The notes under the pieces are model-generated. The model did no database searches. It saw nothing but the letters and a program-made list of their open reading frames with translations, and had not been told where the DNA came from. From Eutreptiella sp. 'Long Island Sound 2002' (taxonomy: Eukaryota > Euglenozoa > Euglenophyceae > Eutreptiales > Eutreptiaceae): DNA of 64,000 nt. Below are positions 1-8,171 of this stretch, piece by piece. The stretch covers positions 119,180,343 through 119,244,342 of the forward strand of contig OZ038381.1 in NCBI GenBank assembly GCA_964036045.1, read 5' to 3'. The translations under genes and the position numbers were made by a program. The stretch's first letter is position 1, and each line of letters opens with the position of its first letter.

Positions 1-1021
1 AGTCGAAAGGAGGAAGGCATAGAAGTGGAAGGAAGAGCATGTTCCAACTTCGAGAGGGTCAAAAGAGGGTGAGGGCCCTTTGAAACACATCGCAATCAGT
101 GGACACCACCTTCGGTTCACGTCTGTTGAATCGAAGGGTGCATTGCATTGCACTGTGCACGCAAAGACAAAGCCCTAGCCCTCCGTTAAGCGATGAAGTT
201 TCTACACCCTATGGACCCTATCCATGCACCCCAACCCCCCTGAAGCGACGGGTTCATGTTTCCGAAAACCGCCGAGCGCCCCTAAACACTTGCGCACCGG
301 TAGGCATGTGCCACACATACGCGGCCTTCGAAATTGGAACTACAGCTGTGGAGCACCGAACCCGAGGCTGCTCCCCGATGTGCAAACTGCACATTGGGCA
401 AAAACTCGGACAGCGTATTTGGCCTGAGCTCAGGTTCAGGCATGTATCGACAAGGGTGTTTGCGGGTGTGTCCCTTGTATCTTGTGCACTGCCCACTTTC
501 CCTCCGCCCCCTGTCGTGTCTTGGGAGACTTCGTTCTGCGAGCACTTCAGCAGTCCTTCCACATGCAGGCAAATGCTGATACAGGGGTTGTTGTATGTAC
601 GATTTTACTCTTTTAGCCAGACAGCGGGTGCTTTGACGGCTCAATAAAATGACTCTTTGGCTGGGGCGCGGCTGGCCCTGAAGACAGGTATTCCAAGGTC
701 TCGCAGATGGTTGCAATAACGGGTCTACTCCAAGTTGCAGCCGCTGATTTATTATGGTCAGTGTACCCCCCCCCCCAAGGTTAGTGAGTTGCAACATATT
801 GCAAGCTGCCTGCGTGAATTTTCAACTTGCTGCATTTGTGTAACCCTGCAGTTCATGATACTTAAACTTCCACAGCTCCCGCCCAAATTCTACAGCTCAA
901 TCAACCCACTTGGGCACTCTTAAGAATGGACCCGTGATTCGTGACGTTCTGTTTCAGTTTGGGATAGCTTTTTTGGGGCTTCGCTCAATTTTGTAGTCGT
1001 CTTGTTGGAGGCTGTGGCTCC
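1..1021. other. Upstream non-coding region, no supportable gene
   Basis: I see no convincing gene here. An ATG-less 182-codon open stretch (99-647) overlaps open frames of similar length on the other strand, so it is probably chance. The first 72 bases are open in frame 1 and end in TGA at 70-72, which could be the last codons of an upstream gene, but 23 codons cannot establish that. An AATAAA hexamer at 643-648 would fit the 3' end of such a gene. An 11-base C run lies at 766-776. The frame of the downstream gene has a stop at 965-967, so that gene's coding sequence cannot begin earlier in this exon. No TATA box or other promoter element is recognisable. Confidence 0.5.
643..648 (+). terminator. 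Possible polyadenylation hexamer AATAAA
   Basis: A perfect AATAAA hexamer lies about 370 bases upstream of the start codon at 1,022. It could be the poly(A) signal of a plus-strand gene ending left of the window. A six-base motif occurs often by chance, and no downstream GT-rich element is obvious. Confidence 0.2.
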
Positions 1022-2539
1022 ATGTCTCGGGCACACATGTTTCCTCGGAGGGGACTGACCCTGGACGTTGGCGGAACTGCCCGCAATCCGGCTAGCCGTA
1101 CAAGGTCGCCAGTTTCAGCACCTTCGGATGCTTGTAGCCGCGCTCAAGTCGCAGACGTTTATGGAGAAAACCTAAAGAAGCAGATATATTTCCTTGAGCT
1201 CGAAGTGAAGTATCTGAAAGAAAAAATGGCTCAATCGGCCGCAGGCCAGCAACGTACTTCCCGTTCATTCGCAAGTGGCCTTCCCTCGTACAGCGCTATC
1301 CCTGCACCTCCACAAGCTAATGTTGCACCCGGAAGCGTAGGACTCCTGAGATCTTCACTGTCGGAAACGCCAAGTCGACCGGGGCAACTGGCACCAGTTG
1401 TACACCCCACTCATGCACCTTTGCCGAACTCGGCCTCCTCGACACCCAGGCCTCAAGGTCCAGGTTCAGTCATAAGCGTATCTTCAATGACCGGACGTGC
1501 AGGGGCGGAATCCTCCACGCATGGACTTGTGGCTTACGAGGCGCAGTTGCCTGCGTCTTCTGGTGCCTCAGCTCCCAATGTGACCCCCCCTGCGGAAAGT
1601 ACGCAAGTGCCCGAAATTCCTGCATGCGCAAAGGGTAGCACGTCATCCAGTTCTTGCGCATCGTTGTCGGGTGTCGCACAGCCTTCGGAACAAGCAACAT
1701 CTTCCTCCCACGAAAGAGCACCGAACATTGGCCTACCATCGCGCATGACGGTGGAACTGCAGTCAAAGGAGACTCAAACTGCCCCATGTCCGGCCGTTTC
1801 GGCGTCCACCAGCATGGATTTTGTTCCCGTCCCAGCCGGTGCTGCCTCATCCGTTTCGGCGTCCACCAGTATGGATTTCGTCGCCCGTCGAGCCTCCGCA
1901 GTATCGGCGTCTACCAGCATGGAGTTTGTGGCCGCCGTCTCGGCATCCTCTGTCTCGACATCCACGAGCATGGATTTTGTGCCTCCCGTATCGGCACCTG
2001 CGGCCCCTCTGTCGGCATCGACAGCCGTTTCGGCGTCCACCAGCATGGATTTCGCACCTGCCGTCTCGGCAGGAGTGCAAGTCACTTCCCCAAGGTCGCA
2101 CGCAACCTCCCAAACGCCCCCAGCAACACCTCCACGACATGCAACTCAGGTTTCCCAGATGCACTCTGGGATACAAACGAAGATTTCACAGGTCGGAGTA
2201 GCTGTGCAGGCTCAGTCTCCTCACCAGAGTGCGACCACCCAAACAGGAGTTACACAAATCCAAGTAAACGGAACGCAAACAACCCCGAGAAACACCCCAC
2301 GAACGACACCCCGTCGCAGCGTGTCTGAGGCTCCACCTCCTCCAATGTCCCTCGAATCTGGAACGGTGCCGAGCCCGCAAACCGCGCCCGAGAGCCTTGA
2401 TGACCTTGCAAGAGAGGCTCAGGGGCTGGTGATGCTGAGCGAGAACATTCGGACACTGAAAGAGCAATACGTAAAAAGGGAGACCGATCACAGACAGGAG
2501 CTCCATGACCAAGTAGAACGTTTTGCAGCAGAAAAAGAG
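1022..2539 (+). CDS. Coiled-coil protein, exon 1 (N-terminal 506 residues), family not recognised
   Basis: This is the first visible exon of a spliced gene. The ATG at 1,022 is the first after an in-frame stop at 965-967. Residues about 47-72 form a short coiled coil (core LKKQIYFLELEVKYLKEKM). Residues about 73-445 are rich in Ser, Thr, Pro, Ala and Gln and probably disordered, with five VSASTSMDF-like repeats at about 258-351 followed by a Gln/Thr-rich stretch. The last 50 residues begin a second charged coiled coil ending in AAEKE. The open frame runs on to 2,602, but the heptad pattern stops at a good donor (GAG|GTGTGG) and resumes in the exon at 3,767 in the same phase, so I end the exon at 2,539. 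A structural or scaffold role is likely. No catalytic motif is visible and I cannot name the family. Confidence 0.72.
1795..2075 (+). repeat. Five degenerate in-frame repeats encoding VSASTSMDF-like peptides
   Basis: Within exon 1, five copies of a coding repeat occur at roughly 1,795, 1,852, 1,900, 1,950 and 2,030. They encode variants of VSASTSMDF, including one with MEF and one with VSTSTSMDF. Spacers are rich in Pro, Ala and Val and vary in length. Third positions differ among copies while the peptide is kept, which suggests selection on the protein rather than recent DNA duplication. The function is unknown. A short linear binding or phosphorylation motif is possible. Confidence 0.75.
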
Positions 2540-2949
2540 GTGTGGTTTCCTTGTTGTCTGTCTCGCGTTTGCGGGTGGAGATCAACGGATGGCCGTCGGT
2601 AGGAACCGAAGGCGGTTGAGGTTGACAACTTGGCGCGCAACGGAAACAGTTGGCGATGGCTTCTGGTCAGCGTTTTCGGGTGTTTGTGTATGCGTGAGCG
2701 TGTTTCAGCCCAAAGGGCCAGCCCTTCTCGAGGTCTACTGCAGAGAGTCCACGACTATGCAGTGCGATGCGCCCGTCAAATTCTTTTCGCTTTGCCATGA
2801 AGCCGCTCATTCCAACGGTGGGGGTAGTGGGGCGTCATGGCGTGCGACGGTGTCAATGAGTGGGCGGAAGCCCTGGTACGACCCTATGATGTTAAAGGTC
2901 AAACCTCAGGTTGTTTGTGCAAACCCCAGGTTCTGGAAGTTGTGATCTG

Positions 2950-2986
2950 GCCCCCTCCCCTTCCCAGCATAAGGGAGAGGGGGGGC
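2950..2986. repeat. C-rich/G-rich inverted repeat
   Basis: A pyrimidine arm made of C runs and TT (about 2,951-2,965) is followed after a short AGCAT spacer by an imperfectly complementary purine arm (about 2,971-2,986). Such a tract could form a hairpin or triplex. It is intronic and has no evident role. Confidence 0.55.
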
Positions 2987-3125
2987 GGGGGCCATGCTGT
3001 TGAGCCCCCACTGCCTCCTCCTTCTGCCCTTGCCCCCTTATTCCTGGGTCTTGTGATATGGTGCAGGGATTCTGTGCTTGTACAGAGCCCCATATACAAG
3101 TGCATCGTCCCCCTAATCAACACTT

Positions 3126-3178
3126 CGTACTGGGACGTAGCTGGCAGGGGAGTGGCCACTGGCCGGCCACTCAGTACG
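3126..3178. repeat. Nested inverted repeat (cruciform-capable)
   Basis: Outer arms are CGTACTG (3,126-3,132) and CAGTACG (3,172-3,178). Inner arms are AGTGGCC (3,151-3,157) and GGCCACT (3,165-3,171). All four arms match perfectly. A separate hairpin, CTTCCC-GCT-GGGAAG, follows at 3,194-3,208. No coding is associated. It could be a relic of a small mobile element, but no target-site duplication is visible. Confidence 0.6.
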
Positions 3179-3766
3179 CTTCCACTAGTAATGCTTCCCG
3201 CTGGGAAGTGGCATTGGACACTGGACCAAGTGACGCGGCGAACAGCGAAGACTACGTATGTGTAGGCCATCGCATGTCAAACCGGTTTCTCCCCCTCCCG
3301 TCTCAGGGTGTACCATGTGGCTGTCGCTGCCGTACAAATGTGAGCCCAGCACAGACAGTGTAAAGAGTCACCACACCAAACAAGCCGCAGTCACGTATTG
3401 ACAAGGTGTTGGCTTGGCGGCATCATGCGTGCGTGATAGGCATGATACGTGCGTTGCCTGCGCGATATGATTAGCTCGGCACCCTTTGAAATGGGACTGT
3501 GTGCAGGCCTTTCTTGGCCCACGTGATCTTTAGTTAAAATAAAACTGGCGATTGCATTCGTTGGCGGAGAAAGGCAAGTGCATTCAGAGTAGACTGATGC
3601 ACAGAAGGCTTGTCAGGGACACACCATTCCGGAAGAGTATTTGGCCTTCAAGAAAATGGATAGCTCAGAGGGACCCCGCAACCCAGATCACCAGAATATC
3701 TCTGGGTTGGGGTGGGGAGGCACCACGTCTTGGGACTCACACTGAGTGTCACTTGTCATGTTGTAG

Positions 3767-3922
3767 GAGCTGGAAAGGGGATTTCTTCTGCAATTGGACG
3801 ACCAAAAACGGGAAACGCAACGACAAATTGAATTTCTGCTGGAAGAGAACAACGATTGCAAGGCACAAATGGTTGCAGAAATTGTTGAGCTGCAGAAGAT
3901 TATTGAGGGTGATCGCTTGAAG
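3767..3922 (+). CDS. Coiled-coil protein, exon 2 (52 residues)
   Basis: The exon follows an acceptor TTGTAG and ends at AAG|GTGTTT. It is 156 bases long and phase 0 at both ends, matching the phase-0 end of exon 1. It encodes ELERGFLLQLDDQKRETQRQ at its start, then IEFLLEENNDCKAQMVAEIV and a basic end (GDRLK). This is dense alpha-helical coiled coil with Leu, Ile and Val at heptad spacing, rich in Glu and Gln. It directly continues the charged helix at the end of exon 1, which is the main reason for joining them. An alternative donor (GAGG|GTGATC, near 3,907) would shorten it by about 15 bases and break the phase. Confidence 0.7.
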
Positions 3923-4106
3923 GTGTTTGCTGTTGCTGCAGCTACGCTGATACGCTGGGCAGGGGTTATGGCAGGCTGGTGAGTACATGGGGGGATTGGG
4001 TCACATACCAGTACAGCAACAGTAACCTCGCGACAGGGAGGAGAAAAGATTGAAGAGTTGTTTGAGACCAGATGAGGGTTGCTGTAGGTAGGGTTGTTGG
4101 GGGTTG
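3923..4106 (+). other. Intron 2, left part
   Basis: Sequence after the exon 2 donor. It is GT- and GA-rich with GATGAGGGTTG phrases near 4,070-4,085 that recall the repeat at 5,014-5,110. I see no gene. Confidence 0.4.
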
Positions 4107-4462
4107 TCAGGAACAAGGAGGGTTGCTTTCTGGTTGCGGAGGCCTCCTTGGCAGCATGGGAACAGTTGTCGTCACCTGGGCATGCTTGCTTGCGTGTCCC
4201 GTGAGATTGCCAAACACAGCCAGGATCTTCTCGACTATGTAGTCTTCCTGCTTGGCGTAGCCATCATCCAAATCTACCTGGCGGGCCCTGTAGTCCAGAG
4301 ACACGTGCTTGCCGCGGATGTCAGGGTCGCGGGCCCGGAGTTGGCTCTCATGCCTCTCACGGAAGTGTCCTGCGCCCACCTTGACACGGTATGTGTCCTG
4401 ACCAATCCTGCGTACCACCTCCCCAGGGGTGAACCAGGTCTTGGTCCGCTCTTACGTATCTC
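4107..4462 (-). pseudogene. Retrotransposon integrase C-terminal remnant (Ty3/gypsy-like)
   Basis: Read on the minus strand, this intronic fragment resembles the end of an LTR-retrotransposon polyprotein. It has a TWFTPGEVVRRIGQDTYRVK segment like the GPY/F-type tail of Ty3/gypsy integrases, then FRERHESQLRAR at the place where the usual HxSQLRP-like motif occurs. Further on, EDYIVEKIL recalls the start of a chromodomain, but the rest of that domain is missing. The frame meets a TAA at 4,452-4,454, and a likely upstream continuation lies in another frame (near RYVR), so one indel has broken it. There is no reverse transcriptase, protease or LTR in the window. It is a dead fragment in an intron, antisense to the host gene. 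The family call rests on motif memory, not on a search. Confidence 0.5.
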
Positions 4463-5387
4463 TGCGGTTGAGTCCAGCTCTTGTGTAGGTACGGGACAGG
4501 GGAACAGTGGAGGGCTGTCCCAGAGCTTGCGGACGCCAACTACTGAGAGAGCGTCCGCAGCAGGATCAGGTGCTGCAGAGGCTAGGATATGCGGAGGGGG
4601 CAGAGGAGGGTGGTAGCACCAACAAACGTTTCTCGTGTGCTTGACCTCATGCCATGTCTTCAACACCCACCCGTTGCAGGTTCCCTGTCAGTGACTGTCT
4701 GCACAGTTGATCAAACCACCTGGGCAGTTCCACGTTTCCCCACCCACGCAAGTTGCGAGGTCGCACGTGATTCCCGCCACAACCCAGTGTGCGTGCATGT
4801 CTTCGCAGTGTGGGCACACAGCCACATTAGGAAAAAGCACACATGGAACCACTCAGGCAGCCGTGGCGGATGTCTGTCAGGGACCCAGTGTATCTAGGCA
4901 GAGGCACGGTATCGACCACCCAAGGATGAGTGCTCAGGATATGTGAAGTTCGCGGACAACAGCAGGAAGACATGCACAGCAACGGTACAACTAGCCACAG
5001 AAAGGTGCAAGCTTGATGAGGGTTATTGGGGACTAGATGAGGGTGGACGAGAAAGCAATGCGTTGAAAAATGCTGAGGCAATTGAGGGTCACGAGGGGTT
5101 TGGGGGTTGCTGGAAGTTGTCTGCACGACAAAGTGTCTGACTCAGTTCTCCGATACATCCGTCGTTTGGAAACGCGTTGTTGATCCATCGCATCTGTCCC
5201 ATGCATGAATGTCTGACACTGCCTTGCAAACAAATATGTAAGCTTGAGGTGCCAGCGGCCTGGAAGCTTGAGGGGGCACATCTCCGCACTTACCATCCTG
5301 GGATCCCAGCGGTCCAGGAGCAGCCGCCGAACTGAAACAAGTGCCTCGGGAGTGTAACACATTGTCGGGGTGTTCGTTATCTGGCAG
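4463..5387 (+). other. Intron 2, right part, with a possible micro-exon and a dispersed repeat
   Basis: No clear gene. Two minus-strand open stretches (4,827-5,126 and 5,033-5,392) have no recognisable features. GATGAGGGTTATTGG-type phrases at 5,014-5,110 resemble sequence on the minus strand at 7,150-7,370. The stretch ends at the acceptor CTGGCAG (5,381-5,387). Confidence 0.4.
4966..5004 (+). CDS. Possible 13-codon micro-exon of the coiled-coil gene
   Basis: A CAG acceptor at 4,963-4,965 and an AAG|GTGCAA donor at 5,004/5,005 enclose 39 open bases (EDMHSNGTTSHRK), phase 0 at both ends like the neighbouring exons. The peptide is hydrophilic and does not extend the heptads. Exon 2 joins the exon at 5,388 in phase without it. 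Length, lack of heptads and chance splice motifs keep confidence low. Confidence 0.2.
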
Positions 5388-5492
5388 ATCACAACACTGG
5401 AGCAGGAGTTGGCCCTGTGCGTTCAAATGAAGGATGAACAGGTATTGGCTGTGCACCGGCACGAGGACACCGCCAAACAGATGCAGCTGCAG
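5388..5492 (+). CDS. Coiled-coil protein, internal exon (35 residues)
   Basis: Acceptor CTGGCAG, donor CAG|GTGTGG, 105 bases, phase 0 at both ends. It encodes ITTLEQELALCVQMKDEQVL followed by AVHRHEDTAKQMQLQ. This is again helical and charged, with Leu and Val at heptad-like spacing. The donor is identical in form to that of exon 1 (AG|GTGTGG). It follows exon 2 or the possible micro-exon. There is no independent evidence of function beyond continuing the coiled coil. Confidence 0.62.
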
Positions 5493-6129
5493 GTGTGGTC
5501 CAATTTCTTGGCCCTCGTTGAAGCCGACCCATTTGTACATCATTTTCTTCTCAATGTTTCTCAATTGCGCCGTAAGATCACAGATAAGTGTGTATTTTTG
5601 GGGGGGGAGATGTTGGGTTTTATGGTTCACTGGGAGCGCCTGCCTTCTGATGCATTGTCAAGGTTGTGGCATGGCAAGAGGATTGTTTTGCATTAGATTT
5701 TCAAGGCCCCGCCTGTTTGACTTGCTACACAACAGAATTATCAGTGGGAACAATTTTTCATGGGCTTTCAGAGCCCCCTCCCACCTTCCTCGTCCAAACC
5801 ACATTCGGTGTTGTTTCCGTGGAATATTGAATCATGGATTTCCTGGATATTTATCTTGTTGGAATAGAGGGTGTTTGCGGCGTGTTGTGGCATTGTTTGC
5901 TCGTTGAGAATGGGTTGGGTGTCTGTTGCTGCATATCTGGGCTCATTTGATACAAGAGTTATTGGTAAAGTGATATCCCCCTGGCGCGCCAAAAATAGGA
6001 ACACCCTCTCCCCACATAAAGTGCTCGTCAGCCTGAGGCCCCCGAGAAGCCACGGCTGAAAGGGGCCAGCACTTGTACCTATAGCGCAATGGAATGAGCA
6101 ATGACCTGTGCAATCGCCTTGACCCGATG
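5493..6129 (+). other. Intron 3, left part, no gene seen
   Basis: Ordinary mixed-composition sequence after the donor at 5,493, with a run of nine G at about 5,600. I see no exon with a consistent phase, and no RNA gene. Confidence 0.4.
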
Positions 6130-6760
6130 CTGTTTTAACAAGGCAAAACAAAACGAAACAAAACAAGCAAAAACAATACCGAAAAAAAAGGGTTAGGGTT
6201 AGGGTTAGGGTTAGAACAAAGCATAAAGAACAAAGCAAAAGGAAAAAGAAACATAAACAACAGCAAAGCAAGTAAAAACAATAACAAAAAACAACAACAA
6301 AGCAAAAGCAAAAGGAAACGTAAACAAAAGCAAAACAACACACGCAACACAAAACAAACCAACAAAACAAACCATAAACAAAAACCAAACCAGACAACAA
6401 ACGACAAACGACAAACCAAACCAAACAAAACAGAACAAAACAAAGCAAAACAAAGCAAAACAAAACAAGGAAAAACTAAAATTAAAACAAAACAAACGTG
6501 AAAGGAAACATAAACAAAAGCAAAACACCACACACAACACAAAGCAAACAAAACCGCGAAGAGATCAAAACACAAATCAAACAAAAGACAACAGCAACAT
6601 AAAACAAAACCCAAAACGAAACAAAACAAAACCTGAGACAAAATCAAAGACGGACCAAAGCAAGACGAAAGAATACAAACCAAAACCAAAACCACAACAA
6701 ACCAGAAACGATAAGCCAAACGCAAAAAGGACAAAACAGAAACAAAGCAAAGCAGAATCA
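6130..6760. repeat. CAAAA/AAACA-rich low-complexity tract
   Basis: About 630 bases made largely of degenerate AAAACA, CAAAG and AAACC units on the plus strand, with very little T. The long minus-strand open frames here (Phe/Leu/Val/Cys-rich) come from TTTTG-type codons and are not genes. The tract surrounds the perfect TTAGGG repeats at 6,190-6,214. Confidence 0.85.
6190..6214 (+). repeat. Interstitial telomeric repeat, (GGGTTA)4
   Basis: Four perfect GGGTTA units plus a G, preceded by eight A and embedded in the CAAAA-rich tract. It is the canonical TTAGGG telomere repeat in internal position, with the G-rich strand on the plus strand as in the satellite further right. It may be a healed break, telomerase-mediated insertion, or the seed of telomere-like sequence in this region. 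Confidence 0.9.
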
Positions 6761-7641
6761 AGAAACGGGGTGAGTTGGGGTATGATGTTGTGATTCACTG
6801 AGAGGATGGATGGTAGGGCATGAGATTCGGGCCGCATTTACAAAAAGAATGCAAATTCTCGCCAAATTGGCATATGCATTGGGCCCTCTGGAAAGGGGGA
6901 GCGAATTCGGCGAATGTGGGGCGAATTCGGATGCCGGTTTCCAATTCGCAAATTCGATCTGACAACCCCATGGGGGGAAGAAGGGGACTGCAAAAAGGGG
7001 AGGTAGGCAGGAAGAGGGATGCCATCCAAGCGTCCGAGAAGGGCGGAGCGAGGAAAAGTTCGATGATAGCATTTGCCAGGCCAAGGCATTCAAATTTGAA
7101 TTCAAATGACACGGCCCCTCTCGAGACCTTCATGGATCCTCCTTGGCCGTTTCTCCAATAACCTTCATCCATTATAGAACAACCCTCGTTTTCCCCACAG
7201 CTCTCAACGCCCCTTAGCAGCTCCAACATTTCTCGTTGACCCCACTAACCGGCCAATTTTCAACACTCTTCATTCTTCACCGTCCACCACAAAGGCCCTG
7301 AGCTGGCCTTGGCGCCCCTCAACCTCAGCACCCATCAGCATTTTGGAGCGCGTTGCTTCTTTGATCCTGTGAAATGGGCTGCGGATCGGGGGGCGGGAAG
7401 AAAGGGGCAGGACGGCGTATGATCGTTCAGTCTACACAGGCCGCTTGACAGATTGCGCTGTTTTAGGACATCAGTGCCACACCCTCCTGTTCATCGCATG
7501 CCGATGCTATACCCCTGCCTTTCGCCAGTTGTGTGAACGGTGGCGCATACGAGGGACCGGGGAGGAGTCCAGTAGTGTTCACGTCCTTGGTATCCATGTG
7601 TGGGTCAGTGCGTCCAGGCGTTGCCATGTACTGCACCTCAG
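6761..7641 (+). other. Intron 3, right part: local repeats, no clear gene
   Basis: The decamer GCGAATTCGG occurs at 6,901-6,910 and 6,921-6,930, with related AATTCG words nearby. A 144-codon minus-strand open frame (6,795-7,229) is unrecognised and overlaps others on both strands. The minus strand of 7,150-7,370 shares phrases with 5,014-5,110. The stretch ends at the acceptor CACCTCAG (7,634-7,641). Confidence 0.4.
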
Positions 7642-7731
7642 CTGGACCAATTGCAAGCGCAACATAAGCGGACCGAGGAGGAGATGGAGCACGCCGGGGA
7701 GCAAGCTTTGCACAACAAGATGATTCTGAAG
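7642..7731 (+). CDS. Coiled-coil protein, last visible exon (30 residues)
   Basis: Acceptor ACCTCAG, donor AAG|GTGTGT, 90 bases, phase 0 at both ends. It encodes LDQLQAQHKRTEEEMEHAGE followed by QALHNKMILK, a charged helix consistent with the earlier exons. No stop codon follows in a spliced frame before the satellite starts 444 bases downstream, so the gene has no visible 3' end. Either the remaining exons lie beyond the array, which would make the array intronic, or the gene has been truncated by it. A candidate exon at 7,529-7,597 would leave only a 44-base intron and was not accepted. Confidence 0.6.
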
Positions 7732-7894
7732 GTGTGTGGTGCGCTGTGATGTGTTGGATCGCACGCCAAGGTCATCTGTGCCAGCACCGGCGCGTACATG
7801 TGGGCGTATTGCATAGAAATTAAGTATGCAGGTGTGTGACCATATGGCCAGGTTCGCCTGGGTCTGTAGTAAAACCAAGTAAAAAAAATTGTTC

Positions 7895-8049
7895 CTAGGT
7901 TTCAGAACCTAGTAAAACAAAAGTTTTTGTTTTTACGAGGTTTCAGAACCGAGTAAAATTTTTTTTTCACTAGGTTTCAGAACCCAGTGAAAAAAAATTT
8001 TTACTAGGTTTCAAAACCTAGTAAAAACAAAAGAACTAGGCTTTAGAAC
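7895..8049. repeat. Regular series of AT-rich hairpins with TCAG/TCAA loops
   Basis: Four hairpins share a core AGGTT-loop-AACC. Arms and loops are: 7,895-7,901/7,906-7,912 (7 of 7 paired); 7,931-7,942/7,947-7,958 (10 of 12); 7,961-7,976/7,981-7,996 (15 of 16); 7,998-8,010/8,015-8,027 (13 of 13). Loops are TCAG three times and TCAA once, starting at 7,902, 7,943, 7,977 and 8,011, so the spacing is 41, 34 and 34. A fifth, half-decayed copy starts at 8,034. Outside the core the third hairpin has C paired with G where the fourth has T paired with A, so pairing is kept while sequence differs. It may be a tandemly copied hairpin element; no family is recognised. Confidence 0.85.
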
Positions 8050-8142
8050 TTTCGGGCCACTTGTTGGCCGTTTCTGATCTTGTCCCTTACCTGAGGGGCT
8101 TTTTTCCACTGGCATGGTGAGGGCCGTTTTTGAACCCCGGTT

Positions 8143-8171
8143 CAGGGACCCCCGAGAATGCAGGGTCCCTG
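8143..8171. repeat. 9-bp-stem hairpin at the satellite edge
   Basis: CAGGGACCC (8,143-8,151) and GGGTCCCTG (8,163-8,171) are perfectly complementary with an 11-base loop. The satellite begins within a few bases of the right arm. It overlaps TGAACC-CC-GGTTCA at 8,131-8,144. It could mark the insertion or recombination point where the array was founded. Confidence 0.8.

Larger units (their letters stand above)
2540..3766 (+). other. Intron 1 of the coiled-coil gene
   Basis: Bounded by GTGTGG at 2,540 and TTGTAG at 3,761-3,766. I see no convincing gene inside; the open frames on the two strands overlap each other and lack recognisable features. The intron contains a purine/pyrimidine inverted repeat at 2,950-2,986, a nested inverted repeat at 3,126-3,178 and a small hairpin at 3,194-3,208. 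One or more small exons could have been missed. Confidence 0.55.

Noticed and set aside
99-797. Overlapping plus- and minus-strand open frames of 182 and 171 codons as genes
   Set aside because: They overlap each other on opposite strands, have no recognisable domain and no regular composition. One may be chance in GC-rich DNA.
2540-2602. Extension of exon 1 to its stop codon at 2,600-2,602, giving a complete single-exon gene
   Set aside because: The added residues lose the coiled-coil pattern (Cys, Trp and Gly-rich), while a good donor at 2,540 joins in phase to a coiled-coil exon at 3,767. It remains possible as an unspliced form.
3194-3208. CTTCCC-GCT-GGGAAG as a bacterial-type terminator
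   Set aside because: The context is a eukaryotic intron and no T run follows the stem.
6135-6761. Minus-strand open frames rich in Phe, Leu, Val and Cys as a membrane protein
   Set aside because: The sequence is low-complexity TTTTG-type DNA read as codons. Several frames are open at once and no helix boundaries or charged loops appear.
7529-7597. Additional 23-codon exon before the exon at 7,642 (acceptor CGCCAG, donor CAT|GTGTGG)
   Set aside because: It would leave a 44-base intron, while the others are over 1 kb. The peptide lacks heptads and the donor lacks the usual AG.
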